Shown: positions 1 through 12,352 of the stretch, in pieces
Position numbering within the stretch: the first letter of the stretch is position 1
Layout: every line of letters starts with the position of its first letter
Assembly (NCBI GenBank): GCA_049999725.1
Contig: JBNGIS010008761.1
Location: 26,429-74,058 of the forward strand
From: Haplomitrium mnioides
Taxonomy: Eukaryota > Marchantiophyta > Haplomitriopsida > Calobryales
Direction: 5' to 3'
DNA length: 47,630 nt
Notes under the pieces: model-generated
The model's database searches: none
The model's input: the letters and a program-made list of their open reading frames with translations, nothing else
Told to the model about the DNA's origin: nothing
Program-made: the position numbers and the translations under genes

Positions 1-30
<30 letters not shown>
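1..30. repeat. (CT)n microsatellite
   Basis: A perfect CT dinucleotide tract runs from the first base of the window, so its true left end is unknown. It is one of three CT tracts in the window. Confidence 0.95.
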
Positions 31-31
<1 letters not shown>

Positions 32-1458
32 CCTCTCCCTCCTAGACTCTCTAAGCATGTGACTCTTGCTCATTCGGAAGAAGCAATAGAGAAGATGTGG
101 AATCCTAATGTGGAGAATCTGTTGGAGAAACAATTTCATGGCAAGTGCTGAGAGGAATGGAAGATGCTTCTGTGGAGATTGCAAGGAGATTCAAAACATG
201 CTGATGATAGTGATACAAACCAATTGTGACTCTTAGTATTGCAGAACTGGTAGATGGAAAGAAGAGGAGATAGTGGAAAATACAAAAAGGAGAAATTCTA
301 TCGTGTATATGAAAGGAGTTGCAATGCCAAGTTTGCTTAGAAAGATGTGTGAATAGGCCTCATGTACAGTTTCTATAGAAGGCATGTGCTATCAACATTC
401 TGCTTTGAGGGTTATTGAGTTGTTTTGATGGTGACACTTCTAATTTGCGGTCTGGTTAATAAGTGTGTAGGTGTATGCTCTCTTGTCTATATAGGTGTGT
501 TAGTTTATATTGTATATGTTGTATTACTTGGGAAAATATCTGGCCGTTGAGGCAAAGAACAAATGGCCAACCTCAAAAAATTGGGGCTGCCTCTTTAGTT
601 ATGTGTGTTTTTCTTGACGGTTGTTATCCATTTATGTCCCGAGCACAAGAAAAAAGACTATGTTCAATAAAAAAAAGTCTTGCTTTGTGTTGTGCATCAC
701 CTCTGATTTGTGTTGGTAAGAGTCTAGTTTGCTTATGCAAAATTCAGCCTAAGTTGCACAAACTAAGTTCTTTGACCATTGGTTATGTAATTGTTGGTTT
801 GTTAGTTGAGCATTGGTGGCTTAGATTCTTGAGAACATGAACCATTGAGTCCTTCACACTTGTATCATTTTCTACGAGTAAAGAGTTCTTGTTTGCCCTT
901 ACTTTGGAGTGTCACTTGTGTAGTCTTGTTATTTTTATTTACATTTCTCAATTGGAAGTCGTCGATCATAGCCTCAATTGCAGCATATCATCCTTCGTGT
1001 TTACTACATCTCGAGAAGCCCACAAAGATTACTCTATGATTTCTACTCTCCCTATCTCGACATGATTTTGACTCTTCGCTCTTGCATTTTACCTTAAGAC
1101 CTATATTGTTTTCTCCTTTTTATCCCTAGGTCCCTCATGTTTCTCTCCCTCTAATCGTAGGACCCCATCTGGTTTTCCTTTATCCATAGGTCCCATACAC
1201 CTCTTTGTCCTGGTCTGAGACCGTTGATCTAGACTATTAACCCTCATTAGCTCCTTTTATCTGATCCTTCCTCGCCACCCAACGTCAGTTTCAACTGGGA
1301 AGTTGGAACGTCACCTCCGACAACTTGTACTTCTGATGTCATTCTATGACCTACTAATTGAGCCAATGTCTTGTTGTTCGTGCTTGATAATGTATATGTG
1401 AGTTAACTTGCCAACTAGTCCCTTTCTTGAACCGCATGTCTTTACCTTTATCAGGTGA
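31..1458. other. unassigned flank left of element A
   Basis: No domain, RNA gene or repeat shared with the rest of the window is recognised here. A 125-codon open stretch at 463-840 is rich in Cys, Leu and Ser and looks like chance. The last bases before 1459 border the outer end of element A's left LTR. The matching duplication on the far side cannot be checked because the outer end of the right LTR is missing. Confidence 0.5.
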
Positions 1459-4400
1459 TGTAATACGGTGGTTGCACTCCTATCGTCCAAAAGTGACAAA
1501 ACCAAAGGTTGAACCACTAGGAACCGAGGAGAGAAAGCGCTTTTATTATGTATTTAACACCTTATACACATATTGTTTTGAATTGGCTTATATAGACTTT
1601 GCTAAACCAAAGTGAGTATTTCTTCTAACACCCAAAGGCTAAGAATTCCATCCTCGTGAACTCTCAAAAAGGTTATCCACTTCCATACTTCTCATGAAAC
1701 TGGATGAATTTTTCCTTAATGCTTAAGGTTGACGCGCTAACCAAAGGAGATCAGATCTCTATGTGCTAACATGTTAATTTTCCTCAAGGACCGACCAAAG
1801 GGAGAATTAAGGGTCTGGCTAGATCAAGTCCATGGCTTGGCCCATAAATCTTTGGCACCTAAGTCTGCCCTCTCCAATCCTAACCCAACTCGTAGATTCA
1901 AGTCACATATGCTTGAAATTTTGAAGAAATCAAGAATTATTGTCGGTCTAACAATCCTCAACAACTAAAAACCCAAGCAAAACATGACTCAAACACCCCT
2001 ACCACATATTACTCAAGATCTAAGTTCCCACTAGCCCATCAATCAAGAATCAAAGAAATCTACGAGATCAAGCTACACGTGCAAGATTACTCCATCTCAC
2101 TAGTAACTCATCAAGGATCATCAACTCAAATTGGCATACACTCAAGATCAAATCTACCGCTAGTCTTTTTCTCAATGTGCTCAGTATGCTGAAAATGTAT
2201 TCATGATGATGATATCAAAAAAAATCCAACATGGAGCTATATCCCACACGGGAACACTCCGATCATGTCATGTGGCAACTACCACAACTACCACTAACCG
2301 CCACAACTACCACTAATACTAACAAAATTTATTCCTAATATCCACTCCTCTAAATGAACTACAATGACACATATACAGAAACTAGATTACTATAGGCACG
2401 AACAAAATTGCCATAATATCTAGCTAACCCATCCTCCTTCGTGGCCTAACTCTACTACTAGTGACCTAACTCTACTACTAGAACCCTATCCTTGTCGAGT
2501 CCTCACCGTCACCCATCAAAACACTAGGGGATTCTCATCATCTGAAGCATCTTTGGAATTGCCCATGCAAAGTGGAGCTGCACCAAATTCAGCCAAAAAC
2601 TCAGATCTCCTCTTTCCCTCAAAAAGGGTAGTAGGAGGTGGTAACATAGTAGTGGAGCCAATCATATCCTCCACTCTCTCACTCATCTCTCTCTCTCTCC
2701 ATGTACCTCAGTGTCTCGAATTTCTTCATTCTTTGTCTCCTTCTTTCCCTCAACCATTGCCACAAGGTGAGACACACGTCTCCTTAACTTCTCCTCAACT
2801 TTTGCCTTCACACCTGAATAGAAGATGATAGAGCCACGTTCTCAGCCCGGAGACTCTCATACAGATGCTCAAAGAGTGGTTAGTCGCCACCTCCTCCAAT
2901 ATAGCTTGAACATACTGGGGAGGCCTATTGCCCTAGGTCACCAAAGCATCGTATGCTGACATCTTATATCTGAAGGCACCCATCTCCTCCAATCTCACAG
3001 CATGATTCGCCACACTCTGATGTGCGTTGGTTAGCAAAAATCCCAACTCAACTGCAAACTCTTCATCCCTCATATTCGATCTACCATAAGCTTCTCCTTC
3101 TTCCAATCCTAGGGAAGTATAACTCCCTTGAAACTAGGTGAGGAAAGTCTCTCTCCGCTCATGACAAACAACAGTAAAAATAGCACTGCGAAATACAACT
3201 CTCCCAACAAAACACAACACCTCAGAAAGGCACTTCTGAGGCCACCACAAAACACACTCAACGATCTCCAAAATTGGTATGTGCAATTGCGAGCTGTTTT
3301 CTCCAAATTGCACCTCCGAACTGTAAAAAAAACACACCTCTGAGTGGCACCTCTGTAAAACACAATGCAACCCTAAATTGGTCGTCCGAGTTTCTGTCCA
3401 CGCGAGTTACACCTCCGAGCCGCACCTCCAACTTGTCGCAAAAAAAACACACCTCAATGCACTCTTCCGAGCTTCCCCGCGCACCTCTCAGATGTTTTGT
3501 GAACACCTCTGAATCAACTACTGATTTTCACCTCCGAATCAACTCTCTGAACTGTGTAAACCTCTGAACACCACAGAAACAAACCTCCAAATTGTGTAAA
3601 CCTCCGAGCATAGCCAAGTTGTGCTTCCAAATTGTTGCAGAGACACGCCTCCAAATGGCAACAAAATGCAACTATGAATTTCTCTAAGTGGGGTGCCTTC
3701 GAGAATTGCACCTCTAAACTGTACTTCCAAACTAACTTCTGCCAACTCAAAAACACACCTCCGATCTTCTATCGACTACACCTCCAAGTGGGCTCCTGGA
3801 ACTTCCGATATGCAAAAATGCGCCTTCAAATTGTACCTCCGCGACTCCGAACTGTCTCAAAAACTGCACTTCTAATCTTCAACATCGCATCTCCGAACTG
3901 CAACAAAACGCACTTTCAAAAATCCTTTGAGTGTCGCACCTCAAGTGTCATCCACCAAATCTGCGAAATGTAGGGAACCCTAAAACAAACCTTTGAGATA
4001 CAACTGCGTACCTACGAGTCATTGCTGAGTCGCACCTCCGAGTGCCGTTTGCTCACTTCTAAGTTGCTGCTTCTTGCACCACCAAATTGTACCTATGCAA
4101 TGACTCAAAAGGACACCTCAGAGTGTCATCCACGCACTTCCAAGCCCACTCTGAGTTGGACCTCTCACTAGTGTCCCTCTTTGAACTCCTAACAAAAACT
4201 TATCAAATTCAAAATTAAACATATTCACAATTCACATGTAGCTCATACTAGCACTTACATACTTACATCACAACTTATGTCTATACATTTAAACAAGCAC
4301 ACAACATTTTTACTTAACAAATATCCAACACCTACTTAACTTTTTACGAAATATTTACAAAACGTTACAAGGCGGAAGCACTCGTGCACAGGAGCTCCAT

Positions 4401-4525
4401 TACAAAATCTACTATTGATAAATTACTTCCTTATTTGGTCCCCAAATATCACTTTTCACATAATGATTACAATTTAGACAAAAATTTGAAAAAAACACAT
4501 ATAACATAACAACCACTATCTTGCA
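1459..4525 (-). repeat. Element A 3' LTR, with internal deletion
   Basis: On the minus strand this copy starts TGCAAGATAG and ends CCGTATTACA, giving TG...CA ends. It aligns with 11018-15265 throughout, but a block of about 1.15 kb present there (roughly 12741-13890) is absent near 3090. The deletion ends share the short word AACTT in the other copy, which suggests illegitimate recombination. The sense-strand U3 end is on the right and holds the CACCTCCGA-type array. Confidence 0.88.
3290..4150. repeat. Degenerate CACCTCCGA array in the LTR U3 (left copy)
   Basis: Roughly two dozen variants of CACCTCCGA (for example GCACCTCCGAACTG and ACACCTCTGAGTGG) recur about every 30-40 bp. In the sense of element A the word reads TCGGAGGTG and lies near the 5' edge of U3. 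Spacing is irregular, so this is a dispersed short motif rather than a clean tandem repeat. The same array is present in the right LTR. Confidence 0.75.
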
Positions 4526-4538
4526 TACTTCCCCTCTT
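4526..4538 (-). other. Element A polypurine tract
   Basis: The minus strand reads AAGAGGGGAAGTA immediately before the TG that starts the 3' LTR. Position and composition fit the plus-strand primer of reverse transcription. It sits just after the end of the integrase reading frame. Confidence 0.75.
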
Positions 4539-4573
4539 AATTGTGAAGCATCCCAGGGAACACCCACTTACGG

Positions 4574-5630
4574 AGAATAGTACTTCTTCAACCTCGACCC
4601 ATTAATCTTGGTCCTCAACTTTTCTACGGAAAGTGTAGCTAGTTCTAGGCTTTCATTAGTGAAGATGGTTATTACCTTAAAAGGTCCTTCCCACCTTGTC
4701 TTGAGTCGTATATAAGCACTAAATCACCTTCTTTTATTATAATCGGCTTCATCTTATCGTCATAACTCTCCTTCTGATTGGATTGCACACGCTCATTTTG
4801 CTCCAAAGCCATTCTCCTTGTCTTTTCTAGTTTGATAATAGCTTCAATTCGTTCGGACACACTTTCTTCCAAGGTTCTTTGTTCTGCATTTTCCACTTGG
4901 AAAGTAGGTATAGATAACTCAATAAGCATTATTGCATGCATTCAATAAGCAAAGAAATATGGAGTTTTCTTTGTGGATATCTTTTCTGTGGTTCTGTAGG
5001 CCCACAATGCTGCTGGCAACTTCAAGTCCCAGTTAATCTTATTAGATGATGCCATCTTGTTAAGCAATCTGCATAATATCCCATTAACCCTCTCTGTGTA
5101 GCCATTAGCTTTTGGGTTGTATGGAGTAGTTTTACGATGTTTAATAAGGTATTTCTCAACTAATGCTTCAATAATCTCATTGAGGAAGTGTGTCCCTTTG
5201 TCGTTCACTAGCTTCAATGGGCAGCCAAAACGAGAAATAATATTGGAGAACAAAAACTTCACCACCACCTTCGTAGTATCGTATTTAGTGGCTTCAGCTT
5301 CCACCCACTTAGTAGAATAGTCAATTGCCACTAAAATGTATATGTTCTGTCACAATCTTGTAGGTGGTTATATGGGACTCACAAAATCTATGCCCCACTT
5401 TTCAAAAAGAGCAAAAGGCAATATCAAAGTTAGAGGCTAATGAGAAGAGGCAGTAGGTTTCCCCACTCTCTGGCAAGGATCACATGCACATATAACATCC
5501 ATAGCATCTTTGTGCATGGTGCGCCACCAGTAAGGCCTCCAAATCTTCTTAATAGTATTACTCACTACAAAGTGTCCCCCTTCTGGATCTTCATGTAGAG
5601 CAGATATGACAAGGTTTCATTCTTCGACTT
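4574..5630 (-). pseudogene. Element A integrase (broken)
   Basis: Integrase joins element cDNA to host DNA. On the minus strand an HHCC zinc-binding region (HEDPEGGH, then CDPCQR) lies near 5460-5620. The catalytic core follows at 4942-5331 with blocks VAIDYSTKW (first Asp), VNDKGTHF (second Asp) and YNPKANGYTERVN (Glu), so the three acidic residues survive. The C-terminal part (4574-4941) has KEGDLVL and then, after a frameshift near 4690, TRWEGPFKV and NGSRLKKYY. No chromodomain follows. Frameshifts and stops make it non-functional. Confidence 0.88.
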
Positions 5631-5639
5631 CCAAACAAC

Positions 5640-6235
5640 GTCTAAGCACTTCATCTGGTCCTATTTTATATAATACTCCATTGTGAGTAACATATGGAGC
5701 AACCTTATATTGAAACACTACTTTTTTTTTCATCTCCTTCACCAAAAGGATATCGCCCATATATTAGATATAGGAGTATACTTCTGTAGGTAGACACATC
5801 AACATCTACATAGAACAATCCTTCATCTGTAAAATGGTCATCTAGCCTCTTGGTGGATTCCGATTCATTCAATCTCGATAAGAGATTTGCGTTAGCATGT
5901 GACTTCTTTGGACGTACTCGTACATCAAAATCAAACTCCTACAATAGTATCACCCACCTTGCCAATCTCTGAGATAAATCAAGTTTATTAACAATAAACT
6001 TCAGTGCTAGGTGGTCTGTGTGAAGATGAAGGGATATTCTAGAAGGTAATGACGGAACTTTTGCACCCAGTACACCATGGCTAGAGCCTCCCTCTCCGTC
6101 GTATGATAATATTTTCTTAGAGGCGCTCAGCTATTTACTAGCATAAATAGGATGATCTCTCTTTTCATCATCTTTTTGGCTCAAGACACTTCCGATTGCA
6201 AAGGTCGAAGTGTCTATATAAATGTGAAACTTTTT
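5640..6235 (-). pseudogene. Element A RNase H and spacer (broken)
   Basis: RNase H degrades the RNA strand of the RNA/DNA hybrid. The start is recognisable as FHIYIDTSTFAIGSVLSQ, carrying the first catalytic Asp, followed by a region matching the family block TTEREALAMVY and FRHYLL. Beyond that, stops are dense and the reading frame shifts repeatedly. The spacer to the integrase zinc region is only weakly readable. Confidence 0.78.
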
Positions 6236-7441
6236 GGACCAATTAGGCACTACTATAATGGGCGCCTCTATCATCTTCTTTTTGAGAGCCTCAAATGCTT
6301 CTTGTGCCTCCGAACCCCACCACCACTCTTGTGCCTTCTTCAACAACTTGGCTAATAGACCAACAATCCATGTGTACTTGTCCACATATCTTCTATAGTA
6401 GCCCACACAACCTAGAAATGATCTAACTTTGTTAATTGTTGTGGGTATTGAAATCAGTTGTATTTTCTTTACCTTCTCTTCATCAACCGATATCACGAAT
6501 TTGGAAATCCAATGTCATAGTAATATTCCTTCACTCATACCAAAATAGGATTTTTATGGGTGTAGACATATTTTGTACTCCTTACACTTATGGAAACATA
6601 GTTGCAACTTGTCTTTGTGGGAAATTTGATCTGAATGAAAACAAAATTCATCAATAAAAGTCTCTATAAAGATTATGAGATAGTCCTTGAAGGCCGTTGT
6701 CATCACCCGTTGCGCTCAACATAGCCGAAACAACATTGCATTGTAAGAAAAAGTTCCCCAATCAGTGATGAACGTGGTCTTATTTCTATCCTCAGGATGC
6801 ATGAGCATATGGTTATACCCTGAGAATTTGACCATAAAGGAGTATCTCTCCTTCCCAACCATTGTGTCCAAGACACTATCGATTAATTGTAGTGGGTGGT
6901 GGTCCTTCTTGGTAGCACTGTTTAGCTTCTTATAATCTTGACAAATTCTTAGTTTTTAATTTTTCTTAGGAACTATGACTATAGGAGAGACCCATTCAAA
7001 GTGCTCCACTAGAGAGATAAAACCTATGTCCAACAACTTTTGGACCTCCTCCTTAACGAGTAAAGAATATTTAGGATTTAGTCTATATTGTCTATGTCTT
7101 ATAGTGACACATCCTTCCACCAGATGAATTCTATGTTGACACACCGCTGGGTCTACCCCTTTCATATCCATGTAGTGTCAAGAAAATATGCGTGAGTACT
7201 CCTTGAGTAGTTCATAATACCCTATTAACTCTTCACCCTCCAACTCTACTAACACCCTTAGAAGCTTGTGGTGCTCAGTTGTTCCCATGTTTATCTCCTT
7301 GTACTTGCTATCCTTAACAATGACTTCATTACCTACCTCTAATTTAGGTGGAGGTGGTGGCATGAAAGGGAGGTCTAGTATCTCCTCCAATTCCTCTATA
7401 GTATTATCATTTAAAGACAATTCATGCACATTATCATTCAT
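6236..7441 (-). pseudogene. Element A reverse transcriptase (broken)
   Basis: The minus strand begins with a linker ending YYELLKEYSRIFS and an in-frame stop. The RT N-terminus follows (MDMKGVDPAVCQHRI, YRLNPKYSLLVKEE, WVSPIVIVPKKN, 6956-7171). After a frameshift the core is still legible as GYNHMLMHPEDRNKTTFIT. The catalytic box near 6642-6656 reads FIDEF where the family has YLDDF, so the second catalytic Asp has become Glu. The connection block LGCVGYYRRYVDKY is at 6131-6496. Several stops interrupt the frame. Confidence 0.88.
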
Positions 7442-7444
7442 ACT

Positions 7445-8400
7445 CTATAAGTAGAAATTATAATCTATTATTTCATTAGGAGTGTTAAACATATTATGAG
7501 TAAGATCCTCATGAAGGTCTTGTGTCAATTGGCTTAGATCCTTGGAGGGATCTTGTACTTCATCTATCCATTTAAAGTTTTCCATTATTCTCACAATGCA
7601 TTTATGAAGGTCTTCTCTCTCGTTTGATTTTTCCTCGTCCTTGGAAGTATAATTATAATCCTCTTCAACCATCTCAGCCCCATGACTGATGGGTTCATTT
7701 AAGGGTTGGGTGACCTTAGTGCCATGTCTAAATATAATTCTACCTCGTCTCCAATTTGTCACCACTCCCGCTCTATAAAGCCATGGTTGTCCCAACAGTA
7801 GGAGAAAAGTAGATATGGTGGTAGGACAAATAATCACATAGTCTAGCTTAAAGGTGATACCTCCTATCACTGTAGGGAGTCCTTTGACCACTCCCAATGA
7901 ATACACTCGTGTCTAATCACCCATTCGCAATATTTTTGAAGTAGCCACTATCCATTGGACTACTAGATCGTGCATGGTTTGGTCGATCATTATATTGACC
8001 CTCGACTCTCCATCCAAAGGTACTTTGTTGATAATGCAACCTGCAATCTCTACACTAATTTCTAGCGCTCCCTTGTCCTCTATGACACCCACAAACATAG
8101 TGGCTACAACAAGTAGTGGGCGTCTTCTCCTCCGATTAGCTAGTAGTCCTCTAAGATCTTGCTTGCACTTGGGAGAAACCTTCATTAATTGTCGGATCCT
8201 GATGTTGGCTTGTCTCTCTCCCACATCTCCCACTATATTATAAGGTTTTGTTGCCTCATCCACAACTACACCTTCAAAGGGTATGTAGCCCTTCTCTTTT
8301 CCCAAAGGAGAGAAATTAAACTTTACTTCCTTTGCAATCTCCCTTTGGAGGTCTCCCTTCACTTGTTTTGACACTTCCTCATTATCATCAACTTCTTAAC
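7445..8400 (-). pseudogene. Element A aspartic protease (broken)
   Basis: The retroelement protease cuts the Gag-Pol polyprotein. The minus strand shows VEIAGCIINKVPLDGESRVNIM; here DGES stands where the related element B has DTGS, so the active-site triplet is degraded. Downstream, after a stop near 7910, are the typical later blocks GGITFKLDYVI and LLLGQPWLYRAGVV. Acidic linker sequence follows toward RT. Confidence 0.8.
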
Positions 8401-8572
8401 ATTAAGGGTCTCTTGGTTGGCCTACCTCGGCATAATACTTAGGGTCTTCTCTATCATAGTGTGGGTCCTTTTCCTTCGGAAGTCCTTCCAACTAGCGATT
8501 GGTTTTGTGCTTCCGAGTTGAAGACACAATTAATATCTCCTTTTGAGATTTGTCCTTGGACTGACTTCTAGT

Positions 8573-10490
8573 TTAGACCCAAAATACATCCTCAATGTGT
8601 GACTCCACTGTCACTTGCCCCATAGTCATGGCATCTTTGTCCTTCTCAAATACCTGCATATACTTCACATTGCGTGTGGGGTTAACGAGAGGACTAGTAC
8701 ATTGCGACTTGACATGTCGTGCCTCGCTATAGTTGCCACATATTGGGATCATCCTCACTTGGGATTTAGGATTGGGGCATCTATTGGCAAAATGGCTAGA
8801 ATCGCCACAATTACAACACACCCTCTTGGCTTGGGCATTTGGCTTCATCACCGGTTGGTAGACGGTACATGGTACCCATGGCGGTGGTGGCGTATTGGTA
8901 TATTGAGTGGTTTCATCAGTCCCTTTGTACACATATACAAAGTCTATTGGGTTTATGGTGGTAGGTTGGAACTCAAGATTACCATATGTATCTCCTCAGG
9001 GTCTTGGACCCATGCAGTAGGGAAAGTCATAGCTTGGTTATCCCTCTTTGCTATGAAGTTAGTGAGAGTTTTGCAGGTCTGAATGGTATGTCCCACCTTC
9101 CTACAATAGGAACAAAAGGTCCTCAATTCCACCTTGGAACATACATCAGCTGCATGGCCTTCCTCCTTGTACTTGGAGCACCATACCCCATATCTATGAG
9201 GAGTTTACTCTTTCCTCTTGTTTCTTGATTTAGCCATCTTCACTTCTAGTTGAGTGAACTGCTTTTTGAGCTCTTCTAGAGGTCAGGCTTCTCCTTCCAC
9301 TTCAATTTCACATTTTGTTTTTCTTTCCTTTTCTTGTCTTGATATCTTGAAGATGAATTGTTGTCAAACTCCAACTTGATTGAGAAACGACTTTTTGTGG
9401 TTGAAGACATCTCACTTTTTGTATCTGACTCTGTATCTTCACCGCTCTCTTCCTCCTTCTAGTTCCTATTCTTTTTGTGCTTATTTGATCTTATATTTCT
9501 CCTCAACAATGCCTCATATGTCTCGGGTGCCTCCACCACCTCTTCAAAGGTTCTTGACTTTGCCAACTTACAGCACCTATAGGTCTTCGTGGGCAATCCT
9601 TTGAGATACATTTCCACCTGCATGAGAGGGGCTGGTTGTGGATTGATCTTTGAGATCAAGGTCTTCATCTCTTGAGTGTAGCGTCGTAAGCTTTTCTTCT
9701 TCTGCTTCATTTTGATGAAATCCGCTATCACCTTAGATTCATGTCCTGAATCTCTGAATCTTGCCAACAACCCTGCTCTTAGGGCTGGATAAGTTAGTGT
9801 GATGGCTGCATCTACAAAGTTATACCACTTCTGAGCTAATCGCTTGAATAAGCTACATAATATTTTAAGCCTCTCTTAAGTGTTTCCTTTATCATTAGAT
9901 GTGGTAGCTGCCTCAAAGCCATCTAGAAATTCCTCTACTTTATCACTGCCGCTCTTCTTGTTATAAAGTTTGTACCGCACTTGATTACGACTAGGTGCCT
10001 GCATTGTGACACTTCTGAATGCTCGAGGCTATGTAATGGAGGAAAAGGGCTCGGTTGGATTCTCTCGGAGTTCAAATTCCTAGAACTCACGAGCAGCACT
10101 ACTACTGCTAGGAGGTAAGAGAGCCTTAAACTCTTCGTCCTTTTGTTCTTCACTAAACAAATTCCCCAAATACTTATCCTTGTTCCACCAACAGTTTTCC
10201 TCTTTAAAGGGTTCCACTTCTTGCTCTAAAGTATTGTGGTCAAGATATGCACAAGTTGTAGGTAAGGGTGATCGAGGAAATGAAGGTAAACCCCAACCGG
10301 AAAACAATGTCCAACTAGGAGGACTGCTCTCCTCTTGCTATTCCCCTAGTCCTCTATTTTGTTCTTGTTGTGTTTTCTTCAACCTCTCCTTGCTTTCCAT
10401 TTCTCGCCTAGCTCCTCTTACATCTCTCTCTTCTCTTTTCTCAGAGGCATTCTCATTGTAACTTCTTGATCCTTAGGGCATATGTTGCCA
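8573..10490 (-). pseudogene. Element A Gag with four zinc knuckles (broken)
   Basis: Gag packages the element RNA. On the minus strand a charged N-terminus (10310-10490) leads into a Gag domain readable across frames near 9459-9960 (VEEFLDGFEAAT, FKRLAQKWYNFVDAA, LARFRDSG, MYLKGLPTK). The nucleocapsid part is one open stretch at 8573-9212. It has two pairs of CCHC knuckles: CSKYKEEGHAADVC with CSYCRKVGHTIQTC (9073-9180), and CNCGDSSHFANRC with CGNYSEARHVKSQC (about 8699-8816). In each pair one knuckle has Tyr for its second Cys, so two are canonical. A stop just upstream of 9212 separates the two halves. Confidence 0.85.
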
Positions 10491-10991
10491 AGACTTGCCA
10501 TACCCACAACTGTAACACCTTAGTATGACTTTTTCTTATACGACTCTATCTTACAAGAAGGCACCTTCACTAACCTACACTTGGAAATTGTGAAAATAAC
10601 TTCCTCTATTATCGAATCTCCAACCTGCAAAGACGTACACACGAGCCGTAGGCATTGTATATTAACTGTTACTTTTCACTCCACATTATAGGCTCCATGT
10701 AGTCCATTAATTTAGTCCACTAAAATGATATTTTCCATGATCAAATGCGATTGTATGTAGATCCACTCCGATGACTCTATCCAAATATAGAACTTGGTAC
10801 ACTAAGTTAATAAAACCAGGGTAGTAGTTGGGAACAAAGTTGGAAAAACTCTTCACTCCACTTGCTATGGGGACTGCTAGTAGACTCTCTCCATGTTATA
10901 CTTACTACATTGACAATACAAAACACTATACAAAATACATACAAGTATTTATACATAGAGGAAAAATTAAAGAACACTTCTTCACTTGAGA
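10491..10991 (-). other. Element A untranslated leader
   Basis: No coding signal is seen between the primer-binding site and the start of gag on the minus strand. This is the expected place for an LTR-retrotransposon leader and packaging region. Confidence 0.55.
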
Positions 10992-11008
10992 CCCCGGCAA
11001 CGGCACCA
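10992..11008 (-). other. Element A primer-binding site
   Basis: The minus strand reads TGGTGCCGTTGCCGGGG nine bases inside the 5' LTR. It resembles element B's site (15897) and element G's site (47427), and such sites in plant gypsy elements bind the 3' end of a tRNA. I have not identified which tRNA. Confidence 0.85.
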
Positions 11009-12203
11009 CAAATCTTACATAATATGGTGGTAGCACTCCTATCATCCAGAAGTGACAAAACCAGAGGTCAAACTGAGGAGAAAAGGCGTTTTTCTTCTAT
11101 ATTTAACACCTTATACACACATTTTCTTGAATTGGCTTATTTAGACTTTGCCAAACCAAAGTGAGTATTTCTCATAACACCTAAAGGTTGAGAGTTCTAT
11201 CCTAGTGAACTCTAAAAAGGGTTATCCATTTCCATACTTCTGATGAAACTGGATGAATTTTTCCTTAATACTCAAGGTTGACGCACTAACCAAAGGAGAT
11301 CAGATCTCTATGTGCCAACATGTTAATTTTCCTCAAGGACCAACCAAAAGGAGAATTAAGAGCTTGGGTAGATCGAGTCCATGGCTTGGCCTAGAAATCT
11401 TTGGCACCTAAGTCCTCCCTCTCCAATCCTAACCCAACCCCTAGATTCAAGTAATATATACTTAAAATTTCTAAGAAATCAAGAATTATTGTTGGTCTAA
11501 CAATCCTCAACAATTGAAAACCCAAGCAGAACGTAACTAAAACACCCCTGCCACATATTACTCAAGATTTAAATTCCCCCTAGCCCATCAATCAAGAATC
11601 AAAGAAATCTATGAGATCAAGTTGCACCTGCAAGATTACTCCATCTCACTAGTAACTAACCAAGGATCATCAACTCAAATCGACATACACTCGGGATCAA
11701 ATCTACCTCTAGCTTTTTTTCAATGTGCTCAGTATGCTGAAAATGTATTTATAATGATGATATCAAAAAAAAATCCAACACGGAGTTATACCCCACACGG
11801 GAACATTCCGATCCTGTCAAGTGGCAACTGCCACAACTGCCGCTAACCGCCACAACTACCACTAATACTAACAAAATTTATTCGTAATATCCACTCCTCT
11901 AAATCAACTACAATGACATATATGCAGAAACTAGATTACTATAGGCACGAACAAAATTGCCATAGTATCTAGCTAACCCATCCTCCTCCATGGACTAACT
12001 CTACTACTAGAACCCTGTCCTCCTTGAGTCCTCACTGTCGCCCATCGAAACACTAGGGGATCAACATTGTCTGAGGCATCTTTGGAGTAGCCCATACAAA
12101 GTAGAGCTGCACTAGATTCAGCCAAAAACTCAGATCTCCTCTTCCTCTCAAAAGGGGTAGTAGGAGGTGGTAACATAGTAGTGGAGCCAATCATATCCTC
12201 CAC

Positions 12204-12303
12204 NNNNNNNNNNNNNNNNNNNNNNNNNNNNNNNNNNNNNNNNNNNNNNNNNNNNNNNNNNNNNNNNNNNNNNNNNNNNNNNNNNNNNNNNNNNNNNNNN
12301 NNN
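12204..12303. other. Assembly gap (100 N)
   Basis: Exactly 100 N, a conventional size for a gap of unknown length. It lies next to a CT tract, a common cause of assembly breaks. In the left LTR the matching place (about 2680-2700) holds only short CT-rich sequence. Confidence 0.98.

Positions 12304-12348
<45 letters not shown>
12304..12348. repeat. (CT)n microsatellite beside the gap
   Basis: A pure CT tract from the gap edge to ACACCTCC. It lies inside the LTR-resident ORF, where the minus strand encodes alternating Arg and Glu. Confidence 0.95.

Positions 12349-12352
<4 letters not shown>

Noticed and set aside
463-840. A 125-codon open stretch near the left edge
   Set aside because: Composition is Cys/Leu-heavy with no domain, no homologous copy in the window and no clear promoter or splice context; likely chance.
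3128-3973. Several open stretches on both strands in the CACCTCCGA region
   Set aside because: They arise from the repeated motif in all frames; no consistent repeat protein or conservation between the two LTR copies.
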